Source of the DNA: Patescibacteria group bacterium | GTDB taxonomy: Bacteria > Patescibacteriota > Dojkabacteria > JAKAPS01 > JAJZLI01 | DNA length: 26,322 nt | NCBI GenBank assembly: GCA_023380695.1 | Contig: JAMCRT010000041.1 | Coordinates: 1-26,322, forward strand | Direction of reading: 5' to 3' | In this document: piece by piece, positions 16,600 through 24,640 of the stretch | Layout: the number at the start of each line of letters is the position of its first letter | Numbering within the stretch: the stretch's first letter is position 1 | Notes under the pieces: generated by a model | Told to the model about the DNA's origin: nothing | What the model saw: the letters and a program-made list of their open reading frames with translations, nothing else | The model's database searches: none | Made by a program: the position numbers and the translations under genes

Positions 16600-16676
16600 T
16601 TATGGATTACATCTAAAGTCTCACTTATTTTGTAACCAATTCATTATTTTTTCAATTAACTACAATAAACTTATGG

Positions 16677-16747
16677 CAGGCTCAGCGGGAATTGAACCCA
16701 CATTACTGGTTTTGGAGACCAGTGTTTTACCATTAAACTATGAACCT
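16677..16747 (-). tRNA. tRNA-Trp (CCA)
   Basis: The acceptor pairs AGGTTCA with TGAGCCT and the discriminator is G. The anticodon stem-loop is CTGGT-CTCCAAA-ACCAG giving CCA, and the T arm is GTGGG-TTCAATT-CCCGC. Its 5' end directly abuts the rpmG stop codon with no base between. A tRNA-Trp ahead of secE is the classical bacterial order. Confidence 0.95.
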
Positions 16748-16915
16748 TTATTTTGATATCTCTATATGTAATGTATGTTTTCTACATGTAGGACAATGTT
16801 TTTTTAGTTCAAGTTTATTAGTAGTATTTACAAAGTTTTTTTGTTTTGTGTAATTTCTGTTTTTACACTCACTACATTCAAAATTAATATATCTTCTATT
16901 CTCTTTTTTTGCCAT
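16748..16915 (-). CDS. rpmG: 50S ribosomal protein L33
   Basis: This 55-residue protein has the sequence pattern INFECSECKNRNYTKQKN...LELKKHCPTCRKHTLHIE. It matches L33 with both zinc-binding CxxC pairs intact (C14/C17 and C41/C44). It lies between tRNA-Thr and tRNA-Trp on the same strand and was probably part of one polycistronic tRNA/mRNA transcript leading into secE-nusG. No Shine-Dalgarno is visible. Confidence 0.95.
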   Translation of the reverse strand: MAKKENRRYINFECSECKNRNYTKQKNFVNTTNKLELKKHCPTCRKHTLHIEISK

Positions 16916-16946
16916 AATTTCTTATTATAATATAAATTTATTAGAT

Positions 16947-17020
16947 AGCCTAGAAGCGGATTTGAACCGCTGATCTTTCCCTTACCATGGGAATGCTCTA
17001 ACCAACTGAGCTATCTAGGC
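16947..17020 (-). tRNA. tRNA-Thr (GGT)
   Basis: The acceptor pairs GCCTAGA with TCTAGGC, the D arm is AGCTCAGTTGGTTAGAGC, the anticodon stem-loop is TTCCC-ATGGTAA-GGGAA giving GGT, and the T arm has CGGTTCAAATCCG. CCA is not encoded. Confidence 0.95.
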
Positions 17021-17028
17021 AATATATA

Positions 17029-17112
17029 TGCAGAGAGAAGGATTCGAACCTCCGTAGCCATAAAGGCAACTGATTTACAGTCAGCCGCGATTGTCCACTC
17101 CGCCATCTCTGC
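17029..17112 (-). tRNA. tRNA-Tyr (GTA)
   Basis: The acceptor pairs GCAGAGA with TCTCTGC. The anticodon loop CTGTAAA gives GTA. A long variable arm (TGCC...GGCTA) makes it a class II tRNA, as expected for bacterial Tyr. The T loop is GGTTCGAATCC and the discriminator is A. Confidence 0.95.
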
Positions 17113-17125
17113 AAATATATAACCT

Positions 17126-17197
17126 AGCCTCCTGTCAGACTTGAACTGACGACCTGCTGTTTACAAAACAGCTGCTCTACCGCTGAGCTAAGAAGGC
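17126..17197 (-). tRNA. tRNA-Thr (TGT)
   Basis: The acceptor pairs GCCTTCT with AGGAGGC. The anticodon stem-loop is GCTGT-TTTGTAA-ACAGC giving TGT, and the T loop is AGTTCAAGTCT. It is the first gene of the minus-strand tRNA/rpmG/secE cluster. Confidence 0.95.
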
Positions 17198-17217
17198 ATA
17201 TCTTTAACTACAGTGGT

Positions 17218-17282
17218 ATTTTATATAAAATGTCCCTATAAATCAAATTATATTATACTGCCCACCATTTTAATCTCTACAA
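17218..17282 (-). promoter_or_regulatory. Probable promoter region of the tRNA-rpmG cluster
   Basis: Two candidates are read on the minus strand. TTGATT (17241-17246), a 17-nt spacer and TAAAAT (17218-17223) would start about 13 nt before tRNA-Thr. TATAAT (17252-17257) with TTGTAG (17277-17282) has a 19-nt spacer. Neither is consensus; one promoter is expected here. The rest of the 234-nt gap to the next gene is AT-rich without recognisable features. Confidence 0.35.
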
Positions 17283-17431
17283 AAACTTGATTTTTATTAT
17301 AAAAATATTTGTACTCAAATATATATCATATAAATATATAGTGATTTTGTACAATATTAAATCAAGATGTTAAACCAATTTATTGTATGAGCAATTAATG
17401 ATAGGCAATTTTATTATATCATAAATGGTAC

Positions 17432-18067
17432 CTAAATAAAGGATTTTAATATGAAATATATGCCAGATATAATAGGGGATATTATTATTTGTATAATTGA
17501 CTCTAATGTTCCATTTATTGGTATTATGGGTATTATCATAATAATTAGGATAAATATTGAATATTTATTAATCTTATCTTGTAATGCATAATTATCTTTT
17601 AATATTATTGGTAATATATGGCTTCCATCAAGAGGAAACATTGGTATAAGGTTAAATATTGCAAGTCCAATATTTATGATAACCATATATATGAAGAATG
17701 TATCAAGTTTATATGCTATAGAAAGTTCTATATTTACATGAGATATTATGTAAATAAGTATAGCAGCAACTATTGCAAGAACTATATTTGATGCTGGTCC
17801 AGCTAAAGCTATAATTAAAGAATCTTTTCTTGGATTTTTTAAATTATTTGGGTTAATAGGTGTTGGATTTCCCCATCCAAATCTAAATTGAGTAAGAATC
17901 ATTACCAGTAAACCTGTCAATGTAATATGTTTTGTAGGATCAATTGTCAATCTTCCATTTGCTTTAGCTGTATCATCTCCAAGAAGATGTGCTGTCATTG
18001 CATGTGAAAATTCATGAAATGAAATACTGAAAATGATTATTATTCCAAGTAATATTAGTGTAGTCAT
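17432..18067 (-). CDS. Site-2-protease-family membrane metalloprotease (M50)
   Basis: The protein has 211 residues and 4-5 membrane segments. The zinc motif HEFSH (18-22) lies in the first span, and the second motif NLIPMFPLDGSHIL (139-152, Asp147) lies in a later span. These are the two signatures of the M50 family that cleaves substrates inside the membrane. There is no PDZ domain, so it belongs to the short group rather than RseP. The substrate is unknown. It stands alone between the tRNA cluster and the divergent rpmB. Confidence 0.88.
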   Translation of the reverse strand: MTTLILLGIIIIFSISFHEFSHAMTAHLLGDDTAKANGRLTIDPTKHITLTGLLVMILTQFRFGWGNPTPINPNNLKNPRKDSLIIALAGPASNIVLAIVAAILIYIISHVNIELSIAYKLDTFFIYMVIINIGLAIFNLIPMFPLDGSHILPIILKDNYALQDKINKYSIFILIIMIIPIIPINGTLESIIQIIISPIISGIYFILKSFI

Positions 18068-18138
18068 TTTTATAAAATTGCATAAAACAGATTTTTATTA
18101 TATCATATCATTCATATTATTTTAGTATATGTTATTTT

Positions 18139-18351
18139 ATGTCTAGGACATGTGATTTTTGTAATAAAAAAGTGTTAGTAGCTAATAATATTAGTCACAA
18201 GCAATCTGGTCAATGGGCAAAAAGGGCAACCAAGACCAAAAGAGTTTTATATCCTAATCTACGAGTAATTAGAACTGCAGATGCTGGAAGTAAAGTTGCA
18301 AATAGGAATATTTGTATGAAGTGTTATAAAAAAAGAGATACTTTAAAATAA
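18139..18351 (+). CDS. rpmB: 50S ribosomal protein L28
   Basis: This 70-residue protein begins MSRTCDFCNKKVLVANNISH and contains TKRVLYPNLRVIRT, matching L28. Two CxxC pairs (C5/C8 and near the C-terminus CMKC) form a zinc site, the C+ form of this protein. It is a single gene, divergent from the M50 protease gene and convergent with priA, whose 3' end it overlaps by 9 bp. Confidence 0.95.
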   Translation: MSRTCDFCNKKVLVANNISHKQSGQWAKRATKTKRVLYPNLRVIRTADAGSKVANRNICMKCYKKRDTLK

Positions 18352-20310
18352 ATCCTTAGGATCTACATCTATTGTGAAATTTCTACTCTGTATATATTGA
18401 TTAAATAAAAATTTCTTAATTTGTTTACTATCATTATTTATTTTTATAATAATGTTGATTCTGTATAAATTATTTATTTTGTGTGGCATACCTTGTACTG
18501 GATTATAAATAATAGTGTCGCTAAATTTATGATTTTTTATACTTTGAAATACAAACTTAGCTCTTTTTTCTAATATATTTTTATTTTTTCCTTTTAAAGT
18601 AATCTTAATAATGCTAGAAAAAGGAGGCAGATTAAATTGTTTGCGTAATTTAATCTCAGAGCCATAAAATTTATTAAAGTCTGTATTTTTTGCCATCTTT
18701 AATATTCTATTATTTATATCAAATGTCTGTATTACAACATTCCATTTATTATTTTCTCTTCCACCTCTACCAATAACCTGTGTAATTGTTTGAAAACCTT
18801 TCTCAGTAGACCTAAAGTCAGGCATAGTATAATCCATATCCGCAAGTATAATTCCAACTAATCCTATGTTATAAATATCCCAAGCCTTTGTTATCAGTTG
18901 GGTTCCTATTATGATATTTATATTTTTATTCCCTAATAAATCGTATATTTCTAATGATTCTGTATTATTTTTCGTAGTATCTTTATCTAGTATTGCTATA
19001 TTTAATTTTTTATCAAGAAAAATGCTTTGAACTTCTTCTTTTACAGATTGAGTACCTACTCCATAAAATTTCATTACAGATTGTTTACATAATGGACAAT
19101 AATAATTGATTTTAGTGGTAGTATATTCACAGTGATGACAATTGAGATAATATGTATTATTAATATTTTTATGAACAGTAATGGGGATTTCACATCTAGG
19201 GCATAATTCAATATATTTGCAATTGGGACATATTAGTAGTGGGGAATATCCTCTTCTATTCACATAAAGTATAATTTTCTCATTTCTATTTATTGATTCT
19301 TTAATCTGTTTTGCTAAAGCATTGGATATAATTTGATTGGGTTCTTTCTTCAAATCAACAATTGTTAAATTCAAGTCAATATCCTTACTACTATTTAATG
19401 CTCTTTTAGTTAATTTTTCCAAATTATATATACCTGTTTTATATTTATAAAATTCTTCAATCAAAGGTGTAGCACTTACTAATACTAGTTTGCTATTTGA
19501 CAGTAAAGATAGCTGTTCTGCAATATTTATTGTGTTGTACCTTGGATCATTGCCTTGTTTAAAATTTGAATCATGGAATTCATCAATTATAATGATTCCT
19601 AAATTTTTAAATCTTGAAAATATTGCTGATCTTGCTCCTATTATAATTTTTCGTTTTCCTTCTCTTATAAGATTATTTTCAATTTCTTTTTGTTTTTTTG
19701 TTAATTTACTATGTATTACTGATATAGTATTTTCTGGAAAAACATCTTTAATTTTACTATAAAATTGTGAAGTAATAGCTATATCTGGTAATAATATCAA
19801 GGATTGTTTATCTTGATTAAAAAATTGACGTACAATTTCTAGGTAAACATGTGTTTTTCCTGATCCAGTTATTCCAAATAGTATATGTTTTTGATTTTTA
19901 TCTTCACGTATTTTTTTTATAGCCGTGTTTTGTTCTTTTGTTAATAAAATATTTTTCTTATTAGAGGGAAAATTTTGATTAAATTCATCTTTGTATGCTG
20001 AAGTATCTATTTTTCTTGTTATATATGGATTTATAGTACCTGATATCATAGAACAATAATATTTGATAATATGCTTAATTATCTTTAATTCTATCATATT
20101 TAAAGGTATATATTCCTTTTTATTATCTAAGATTTGTTTAATTGGAAAATTAAAATATTTATTCTCAATTTTATCTACAACAATTCCTAAGGTTTCTTTT
20201 TTACCTAAAGGTATTTTTACTATATCACCTAAATCCATATTTATATTGCATTCATATACTAATGGTTTATTTATTTTTAAACTTGTTTTTGGGAATACTT
20301 TAATCAGCAT
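18343..20310 (-). CDS. priA: Primosomal replication-restart helicase PriA
   Basis: This 655-residue superfamily 2 helicase reloads the replisome at stalled forks. It has an N-terminal 3'-DNA-binding domain (about 1-105), helicase motif I GITGSGKTH (147-154) and motif II DEFHD (243-247; usually DEEHD). Eight cysteines sit in four CxxC pairs (CPNC, CPRC, CHHC, CPLC) that bind two zinc ions, followed by the RecA2 lobe with TQLITKAWDI and QVIGRGGR. The length is somewhat short for PriA but all parts are present. It starts at ATG 20310 and diverges from mreB. Confidence 0.94.
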   Translation of the reverse strand: MLIKVFPKTSLKINKPLVYECNINMDLGDIVKIPLGKKETLGIVVDKIENKYFNFPIKQILDNKKEYIPLNMIELKIIKHIIKYYCSMISGTINPYITRKIDTSAYKDEFNQNFPSNKKNILLTKEQNTAIKKIREDKNQKHILFGITGSGKTHVYLEIVRQFFNQDKQSLILLPDIAITSQFYSKIKDVFPENTISVIHSKLTKKQKEIENNLIREGKRKIIIGARSAIFSRFKNLGIIIIDEFHDSNFKQGNDPRYNTINIAEQLSLLSNSKLVLVSATPLIEEFYKYKTGIYNLEKLTKRALNSSKDIDLNLTIVDLKKEPNQIISNALAKQIKESINRNEKIILYVNRRGYSPLLICPNCKYIELCPRCEIPITVHKNINNTYYLNCHHCEYTTTKINYYCPLCKQSVMKFYGVGTQSVKEEVQSIFLDKKLNIAILDKDTTKNNTESLEIYDLLGNKNINIIIGTQLITKAWDIYNIGLVGIILADMDYTMPDFRSTEKGFQTITQVIGRGGRENNKWNVVIQTFDINNRILKMAKNTDFNKFYGSEIKLRKQFNLPPFSSIIKITLKGKNKNILEKRAKFVFQSIKNHKFSDTIIYNPVQGMPHKINNLYRINIIIKINNDSKQIKKFLFNQYIQSRNFTIDVDPKDLF

Positions 20311-20325
20311 TTTGTTTTGTTTTAT

Positions 20326-20347
20326 TGTATTTTAGTGTTAAAATACA
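20326..20347. promoter_or_regulatory. Inverted repeat between priA and mreB
   Basis: Arms TGTATTTTA and TAAAATACA (9 bp, perfect) flank GTGT, centred between the two divergent start codons. It contains GTGTTAAAAT, a 10-mer also present upstream of the other MreB-like gene at nearly the same distance from the ATG. It is a candidate operator. Confidence 0.5.
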
Positions 20348-20378
20348 GTTAATTATTTTAGATTATCTATATTGAATT

Positions 20379-21437
20379 ATGTCACTTTCTGATCCATTTT
20401 GGAATATGTTTACTTATGATATAGGCATTGATTTAGGTACTGCAAATACTTTGGTTTGTGTAAGAAATATAGGCATTGTTATATTTGAGCCTTCTGTTGT
20501 AGCATTTAATACTCTTACAAAAAATGTTATTGCAGTTGGAATTGATGCTCAAAAAATGCTTGGGAAGACACCTGCGTCAATTGTTGCAATAAGGCCTTTA
20601 AAAGATGGGGTAATATCAGATTTTGATGCAACAAAAGAAATGATAAGATATTTTATAGAGAAAGTTCATTCTGATTCCTCTAAGTTTTTTAAAATTCCAA
20701 GACCTAGGGTGGTAATAGGTATACCTTCTGCAATTACAGAAGTAGAGAAAAAAGCAGTAATAGATGCTGCTATTTCAGCTGGATCTAGGAAAGTATATTT
20801 AATAGAAGAACCTATGGCAGCTGCTATAGGGGCAGAATTACCAATTACTGAAGCACGAGGCTCTTTGATTGTTGATATAGGTGGAGGGACAACTGATATT
20901 GCTGTTATATCTTTAGGAGGTATAGTAGTAGATAAATCTATGCGTATAGCTGGAGATGAATTAACATTGGATATTGTAAGTTATATTAGGTCTAAATATA
21001 ACTTAATGATTGGTGAAAGGACTGCAGAAAATATAAAAATACAATTAGGTAATGCATATCCTAGGAAAAATCATAAAACAATGGAAATTAAAGGTAGAGA
21101 TATATTATCTGGATTACCTAAAGTTGTGAATATATCTGAGGTTGAAGTAAGGGAAGCAATGAGTAATTCACTGGGTATTATAATTGATGCTATATCAGAT
21201 GCTTTAGAGGAAGCTCCTCCCGAATTAGTATCAGATATTACTGATAGTGGTATATATATTACTGGTGGTGGAGCATTAATACCAGGTATTAAAAACCTTT
21301 TTTCTGAAAAATTACACCTTCCTGTAAATATAGTAGATGATCCTTTGTACAGTGTGGTTAATGGGTCAGAAAAAATCCTTGAAGACATAACCATTTTAGA
21401 AGATATCTATTCTTCTGAAGATTTAGATGACTATTGA
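20379..21437 (+). CDS. mreB: Rod shape-determining protein MreB
   Basis: This 352-residue bacterial actin polymerises under the membrane and steers cell-wall synthesis. Phosphate-1 GIDLGTANTL (16-25), the EEPMAAAIGAELP segment (143-155), phosphate-2 DIGGGTTD (166-173) and the C-terminal ITGGGALIPGI are all canonical. An N-terminal WNMFTY amphipathic stretch could bind the membrane. It is the first gene of mreB-mreC-mreD-PBP2, and its stop TGA overlaps the mreC start region. TATATT lies 5 nt before the ATG, giving at most a very short leader. Confidence 0.96.
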   Translation: MSLSDPFWNMFTYDIGIDLGTANTLVCVRNIGIVIFEPSVVAFNTLTKNVIAVGIDAQKMLGKTPASIVAIRPLKDGVISDFDATKEMIRYFIEKVHSDSSKFFKIPRPRVVIGIPSAITEVEKKAVIDAAISAGSRKVYLIEEPMAAAIGAELPITEARGSLIVDIGGGTTDIAVISLGGIVVDKSMRIAGDELTLDIVSYIRSKYNLMIGERTAENIKIQLGNAYPRKNHKTMEIKGRDILSGLPKVVNISEVEVREAMSNSLGIIIDAISDALEEAPPELVSDITDSGIYITGGGALIPGIKNLFSEKLHLPVNIVDDPLYSVVNGSEKILEDITILEDIYSSEDLDDY

Positions 21438-22266
21438 TATGGTTAGTTATTCATTAAAAAGGAAAAAATCAAAAGATAACAAAAAAAAATATCTTAATAT
21501 ATTTATATTTTTTATTATATTTAGTGTTGTACTTATAATATTATCTGATTATTTGGGATTTGCATATGGATTTTTTAATCCTGTTATATCTCCAATAAAA
21601 GCATTTTCATCAACAATTTCATTAGGCGTTACAGGATTTTTTAATGGAATAGGTAATATTAGTAATTTAGAAAAACAAAATGTATCTCTTACAAGACAGT
21701 TGAAGGCAGATCAATCTAAGATAGTAACTATGCAAAGATATTATGAGGAAAATACATATTTAAAGAAACAATTAAACAATAAGTATTTAGTAAATAAGTA
21801 TAACTATATTGAATCACAAATATTATATTATGGTCCTACTGGTACTTTTGGGTATATATATGTAAGTGTGGACAGTAAAAGTATTAAAATTGGTGATTCA
21901 GTTGTTTATGAAAATTATTTGATAGGAAAGATAACTAATATATACGGAAATTATGCTAAAGTAATGTTAATTTCAAATGTTAATATGCAAGTTCCTGTAT
22001 ATATTAAGAACTATAATGCAATATTAACTGGTAGTTTATCTAATTCTCTAATTTTAAATGACGTTACACAATTTGATAAAATATCAGTTGGGGACATAGT
22101 TCTTACTTCTGGATTAGGATCAAGTTTTCCTAAAAATCTGATTGTAGGCTATATTAGTTATATATCACCAAACAGTAGTAGTTCAATAAGAAGTGTAGAT
22201 GTAAATAATGCTATTAATGTTAATAACTTAAAGTATGTATTTGTATTAATAAATAAGAGCCAATGA
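21427..22266 (+). CDS. mreC: Rod shape-determining protein MreC
   Basis: The protein has 279 residues. It has a basic N-terminus, one membrane segment (about 23-42), a coiled coil (about 77-120) and two beta-barrel domains with DSVVYENYLIGKITNIYGNYAKVML and VGDIVLTSGLGSSFPKNLIVGYI, which is the MreC plan. It links MreB inside to PBP2 outside. ATG 21427 overlaps mreB by 11 nt. ATG 21439, 1 nt past the mreB stop, is an equally good start and would drop four residues. The stop overlaps the mreD start as ATGA. Confidence 0.92.
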   Translation: MTIDMVSYSLKRKKSKDNKKKYLNIFIFFIIFSVVLIILSDYLGFAYGFFNPVISPIKAFSSTISLGVTGFFNGIGNISNLEKQNVSLTRQLKADQSKIVTMQRYYEENTYLKKQLNNKYLVNKYNYIESQILYYGPTGTFGYIYVSVDSKSIKIGDSVVYENYLIGKITNIYGNYAKVMLISNVNMQVPVYIKNYNAILTGSLSNSLILNDVTQFDKISVGDIVLTSGLGSSFPKNLIVGYISYISPNSSSSIRSVDVNNAINVNNLKYVFVLINKSQ

Positions 22267-22763
22267 AATCTTACGTACTCATTATATTTACAATATTTAT
22301 AGCATTATTTATCATAGGCCCATATAGTTTGATATATTTATCATTATTATCTTTTAATATAATATATTTATTATTTATGATGTATTACATTTTAAACAAA
22401 GACAAACTTTTATTTTTATTAATATTTATATTTTTTTATGGAATATTTCTATCATTAATGTTTTTTAGTAAGTTGGGAGAGTTTAGTGTTCTCTTTATAT
22501 TACCCATTTTCCTTCTATATTTAGTCATAAATTTGAAGAAAAGTAATAGATTAAGTGTATCTTTGTTATTTTGCATATCAATTGCTTTTAATATCATATT
22601 GGTCTATTTTATCTATAAAGTAACGGTGTTATATCTATTGTTAGGTTCTTTTATAGATATTGATATTTTAATTTTAGGTATATCTTTTTTGGATGCTATA
22701 ATTATATATATAACAAATAAAGTATATGTGAATAATATGGCTTTAAAAATGGATATTTATTAA
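22263..22763 (+). CDS. mreD: Probable rod shape-determining protein MreD
   Basis: The protein has 166 residues and about five membrane segments, and almost nothing outside the membrane. The family is poorly conserved in sequence. The assignment rests on length, topology and place between mreC (ATGA overlap) and PBP2 (4 nt gap), the standard operon order. Confidence 0.75.
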   Translation: MKSYVLIIFTIFIALFIIGPYSLIYLSLLSFNIIYLLFMMYYILNKDKLLFLLIFIFFYGIFLSLMFFSKLGEFSVLFILPIFLLYLVINLKKSNRLSVSLLFCISIAFNIILVYFIYKVTVLYLLLGSFIDIDILILGISFLDAIIIYITNKVYVNNMALKMDIY

Positions 22764-22767
22764 TATT

Positions 22768-24636
22768 ATGGATATAAACATTGTTGAATTAGATGACATT
22801 AATAATTTACCATCTGATGATGATTTTGGAAAAATCAATAGGAGGTTTTTATATAAATTTGCGATACTTGTATCCTGTGTAATATTTTTAATTTTCATTT
22901 TTGAAGTTTTCAATTTGTCTGTTTTACAAAATCAAAAATTTAAAACATTGGCATATCAGAACCTGGTAGTGACAAGACCTATAGTTGCAAACAGAGGTGT
23001 TATATTTAGTAGAGGTATGAAACAGTTATCATTTAATGTTCCAAGCTTTGAATTATATTTAAATATTCACAATTTATCTAAAAGTAAAGTAAGAAATGAT
23101 ATATCTATTTTATCTAAGATATTACATATTACGCCTATAAAGATCACAAATATTATTCAGAATGGAATAAAGTCTGGAGATGTAGAAATTCCAATATCTT
23201 CAAATATATCTAAGTTAAATGATATATTAATAACTTCAAATACTCATCTTAAGGGTGTAAATATAAAACAAACATCATATGTAAAATTTATATATAATAA
23301 TTTACTCTCTCATATAATTGGATATACTGGACCTATTACTGAGCAAGATATTTTGTCTCACAAAAATGTATCTCCTTACGATATAGTAGGTAGATATGGG
23401 GTAGAGGAAAGTTATAATAAATATCTTTCTGGAAAGGATGGATTGAGAGTGAATGAAGTAAATACATTTGGAAAAGTGATTTCTAGTTATGGAGAGAAAC
23501 CTCCAATACCTGGAGATAATATACAATTAAATATAAGTGCAACTATTCAAAAAGAAATGCAGACTCTTTTATATCAGAGCATTAAAACAAATCCAAATCA
23601 TGTAACTGGTGCTGTTGGTGTTGTTGAAAATGTTCATACTGGTGGCATACTTGCTATGGTAAGTTTACCTACATTTAATAATAATTTATTTGAAAAAACT
23701 GGAATTAGTAGTTCCCAGTATTCAGCCTTAATAAATAATCCTGAAGATCCTTTATTAAATAGAGCAATACAGGAGCAACAACCAGTTGGGTCAATAATGA
23801 AAACTATTCTTTTATCTGGTGCGCTTCAGGATAATGTTATTACTCCGAATACATATTTTACTGTTCCTGGTGTTTTTGTTTATGATGGAGTGGCTTTCCA
23901 GAATTATGCAAAAATTAATTGGGGCATAGCTAATGTTGTTAAATGTCTACAGTTTTCTATCAATGTTTTTGCATTTAAAACTTCTTTAAGATTAGGAATT
24001 CAAAGATTTGTAAAATTTGAAAAACTTTTTGGTATGGGACAAAAGACGGGAATAAATTTACCAGGTGAAGCTTCAGGTTATATTTCAGATCCACATACTA
24101 AAATGTTACTTACAAATCAGAGTTGGGTACCAGGAGATCTTTTGAATGCAGCTATTGGACAGGGTTATACTGAAGTTACTCCAATACAGGTAGTAAATTG
24201 GATTAGTGCAATTGCTAATGGTGGTACTTTATATAAACCAAGAATAGTTAAAAATATTTATAATCAAAACGGTAAAATAATAAACAACATTAAACCTCAG
24301 ATAATACGAAAAAATTTTGTATCATCATCAGTTTTAGCTGTTATAAGACAAGGTATGTATCAGGCAGTTCAAAATGGTATTGATATTGCTGCTAAAAGTG
24401 TTATTGCACAAAATGCAGGAAAAAGTGGTACAGCTCAGTTTGGTGTAGAGAATGTAAATGCTTCTGATAGATATTCTCATTCACATTCTTGGATGTCTTC
24501 TTTTGCACCATATAATAATCCACAGATAGCAGTTGTGGTATTCGAACAAAATGGTGGGCTGAGGTTTAATGTTGCTGAGGTTGTAAAAAATTTCATGAAC
24601 TGGTATTTTGGTGTATATCTAAAAAGTAAGAATTAA
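22768..24636 (+). CDS. mrdA: Penicillin-binding protein 2 (elongasome transpeptidase)
   Basis: This 622-residue class B PBP cross-links peptidoglycan during side-wall growth. It has one membrane segment (about 31-50), then a PBP dimerisation domain (about 65-240) with RPIVANRGVIFSRG and DIVGRYGVEESYNKYLSG, and a transpeptidase domain with the nucleophile motif SIMK (Ser342, Lys345), SIN (397-399) and KSGT (552-555). The partner glycosyltransferase RodA is not next to it; topA follows after 4 nt instead. Confidence 0.93.
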   Translation: MDINIVELDDINNLPSDDDFGKINRRFLYKFAILVSCVIFLIFIFEVFNLSVLQNQKFKTLAYQNLVVTRPIVANRGVIFSRGMKQLSFNVPSFELYLNIHNLSKSKVRNDISILSKILHITPIKITNIIQNGIKSGDVEIPISSNISKLNDILITSNTHLKGVNIKQTSYVKFIYNNLLSHIIGYTGPITEQDILSHKNVSPYDIVGRYGVEESYNKYLSGKDGLRVNEVNTFGKVISSYGEKPPIPGDNIQLNISATIQKEMQTLLYQSIKTNPNHVTGAVGVVENVHTGGILAMVSLPTFNNNLFEKTGISSSQYSALINNPEDPLLNRAIQEQQPVGSIMKTILLSGALQDNVITPNTYFTVPGVFVYDGVAFQNYAKINWGIANVVKCLQFSINVFAFKTSLRLGIQRFVKFEKLFGMGQKTGINLPGEASGYISDPHTKMLLTNQSWVPGDLLNAAIGQGYTEVTPIQVVNWISAIANGGTLYKPRIVKNIYNQNGKIINNIKPQIIRKNFVSSSVLAVIRQGMYQAVQNGIDIAAKSVIAQNAGKSGTAQFGVENVNASDRYSHSHSWMSSFAPYNNPQIAVVVFEQNGGLRFNVAEVVKNFMNWYFGVYLKSKN

Positions 24637-24640
24637 AGAT

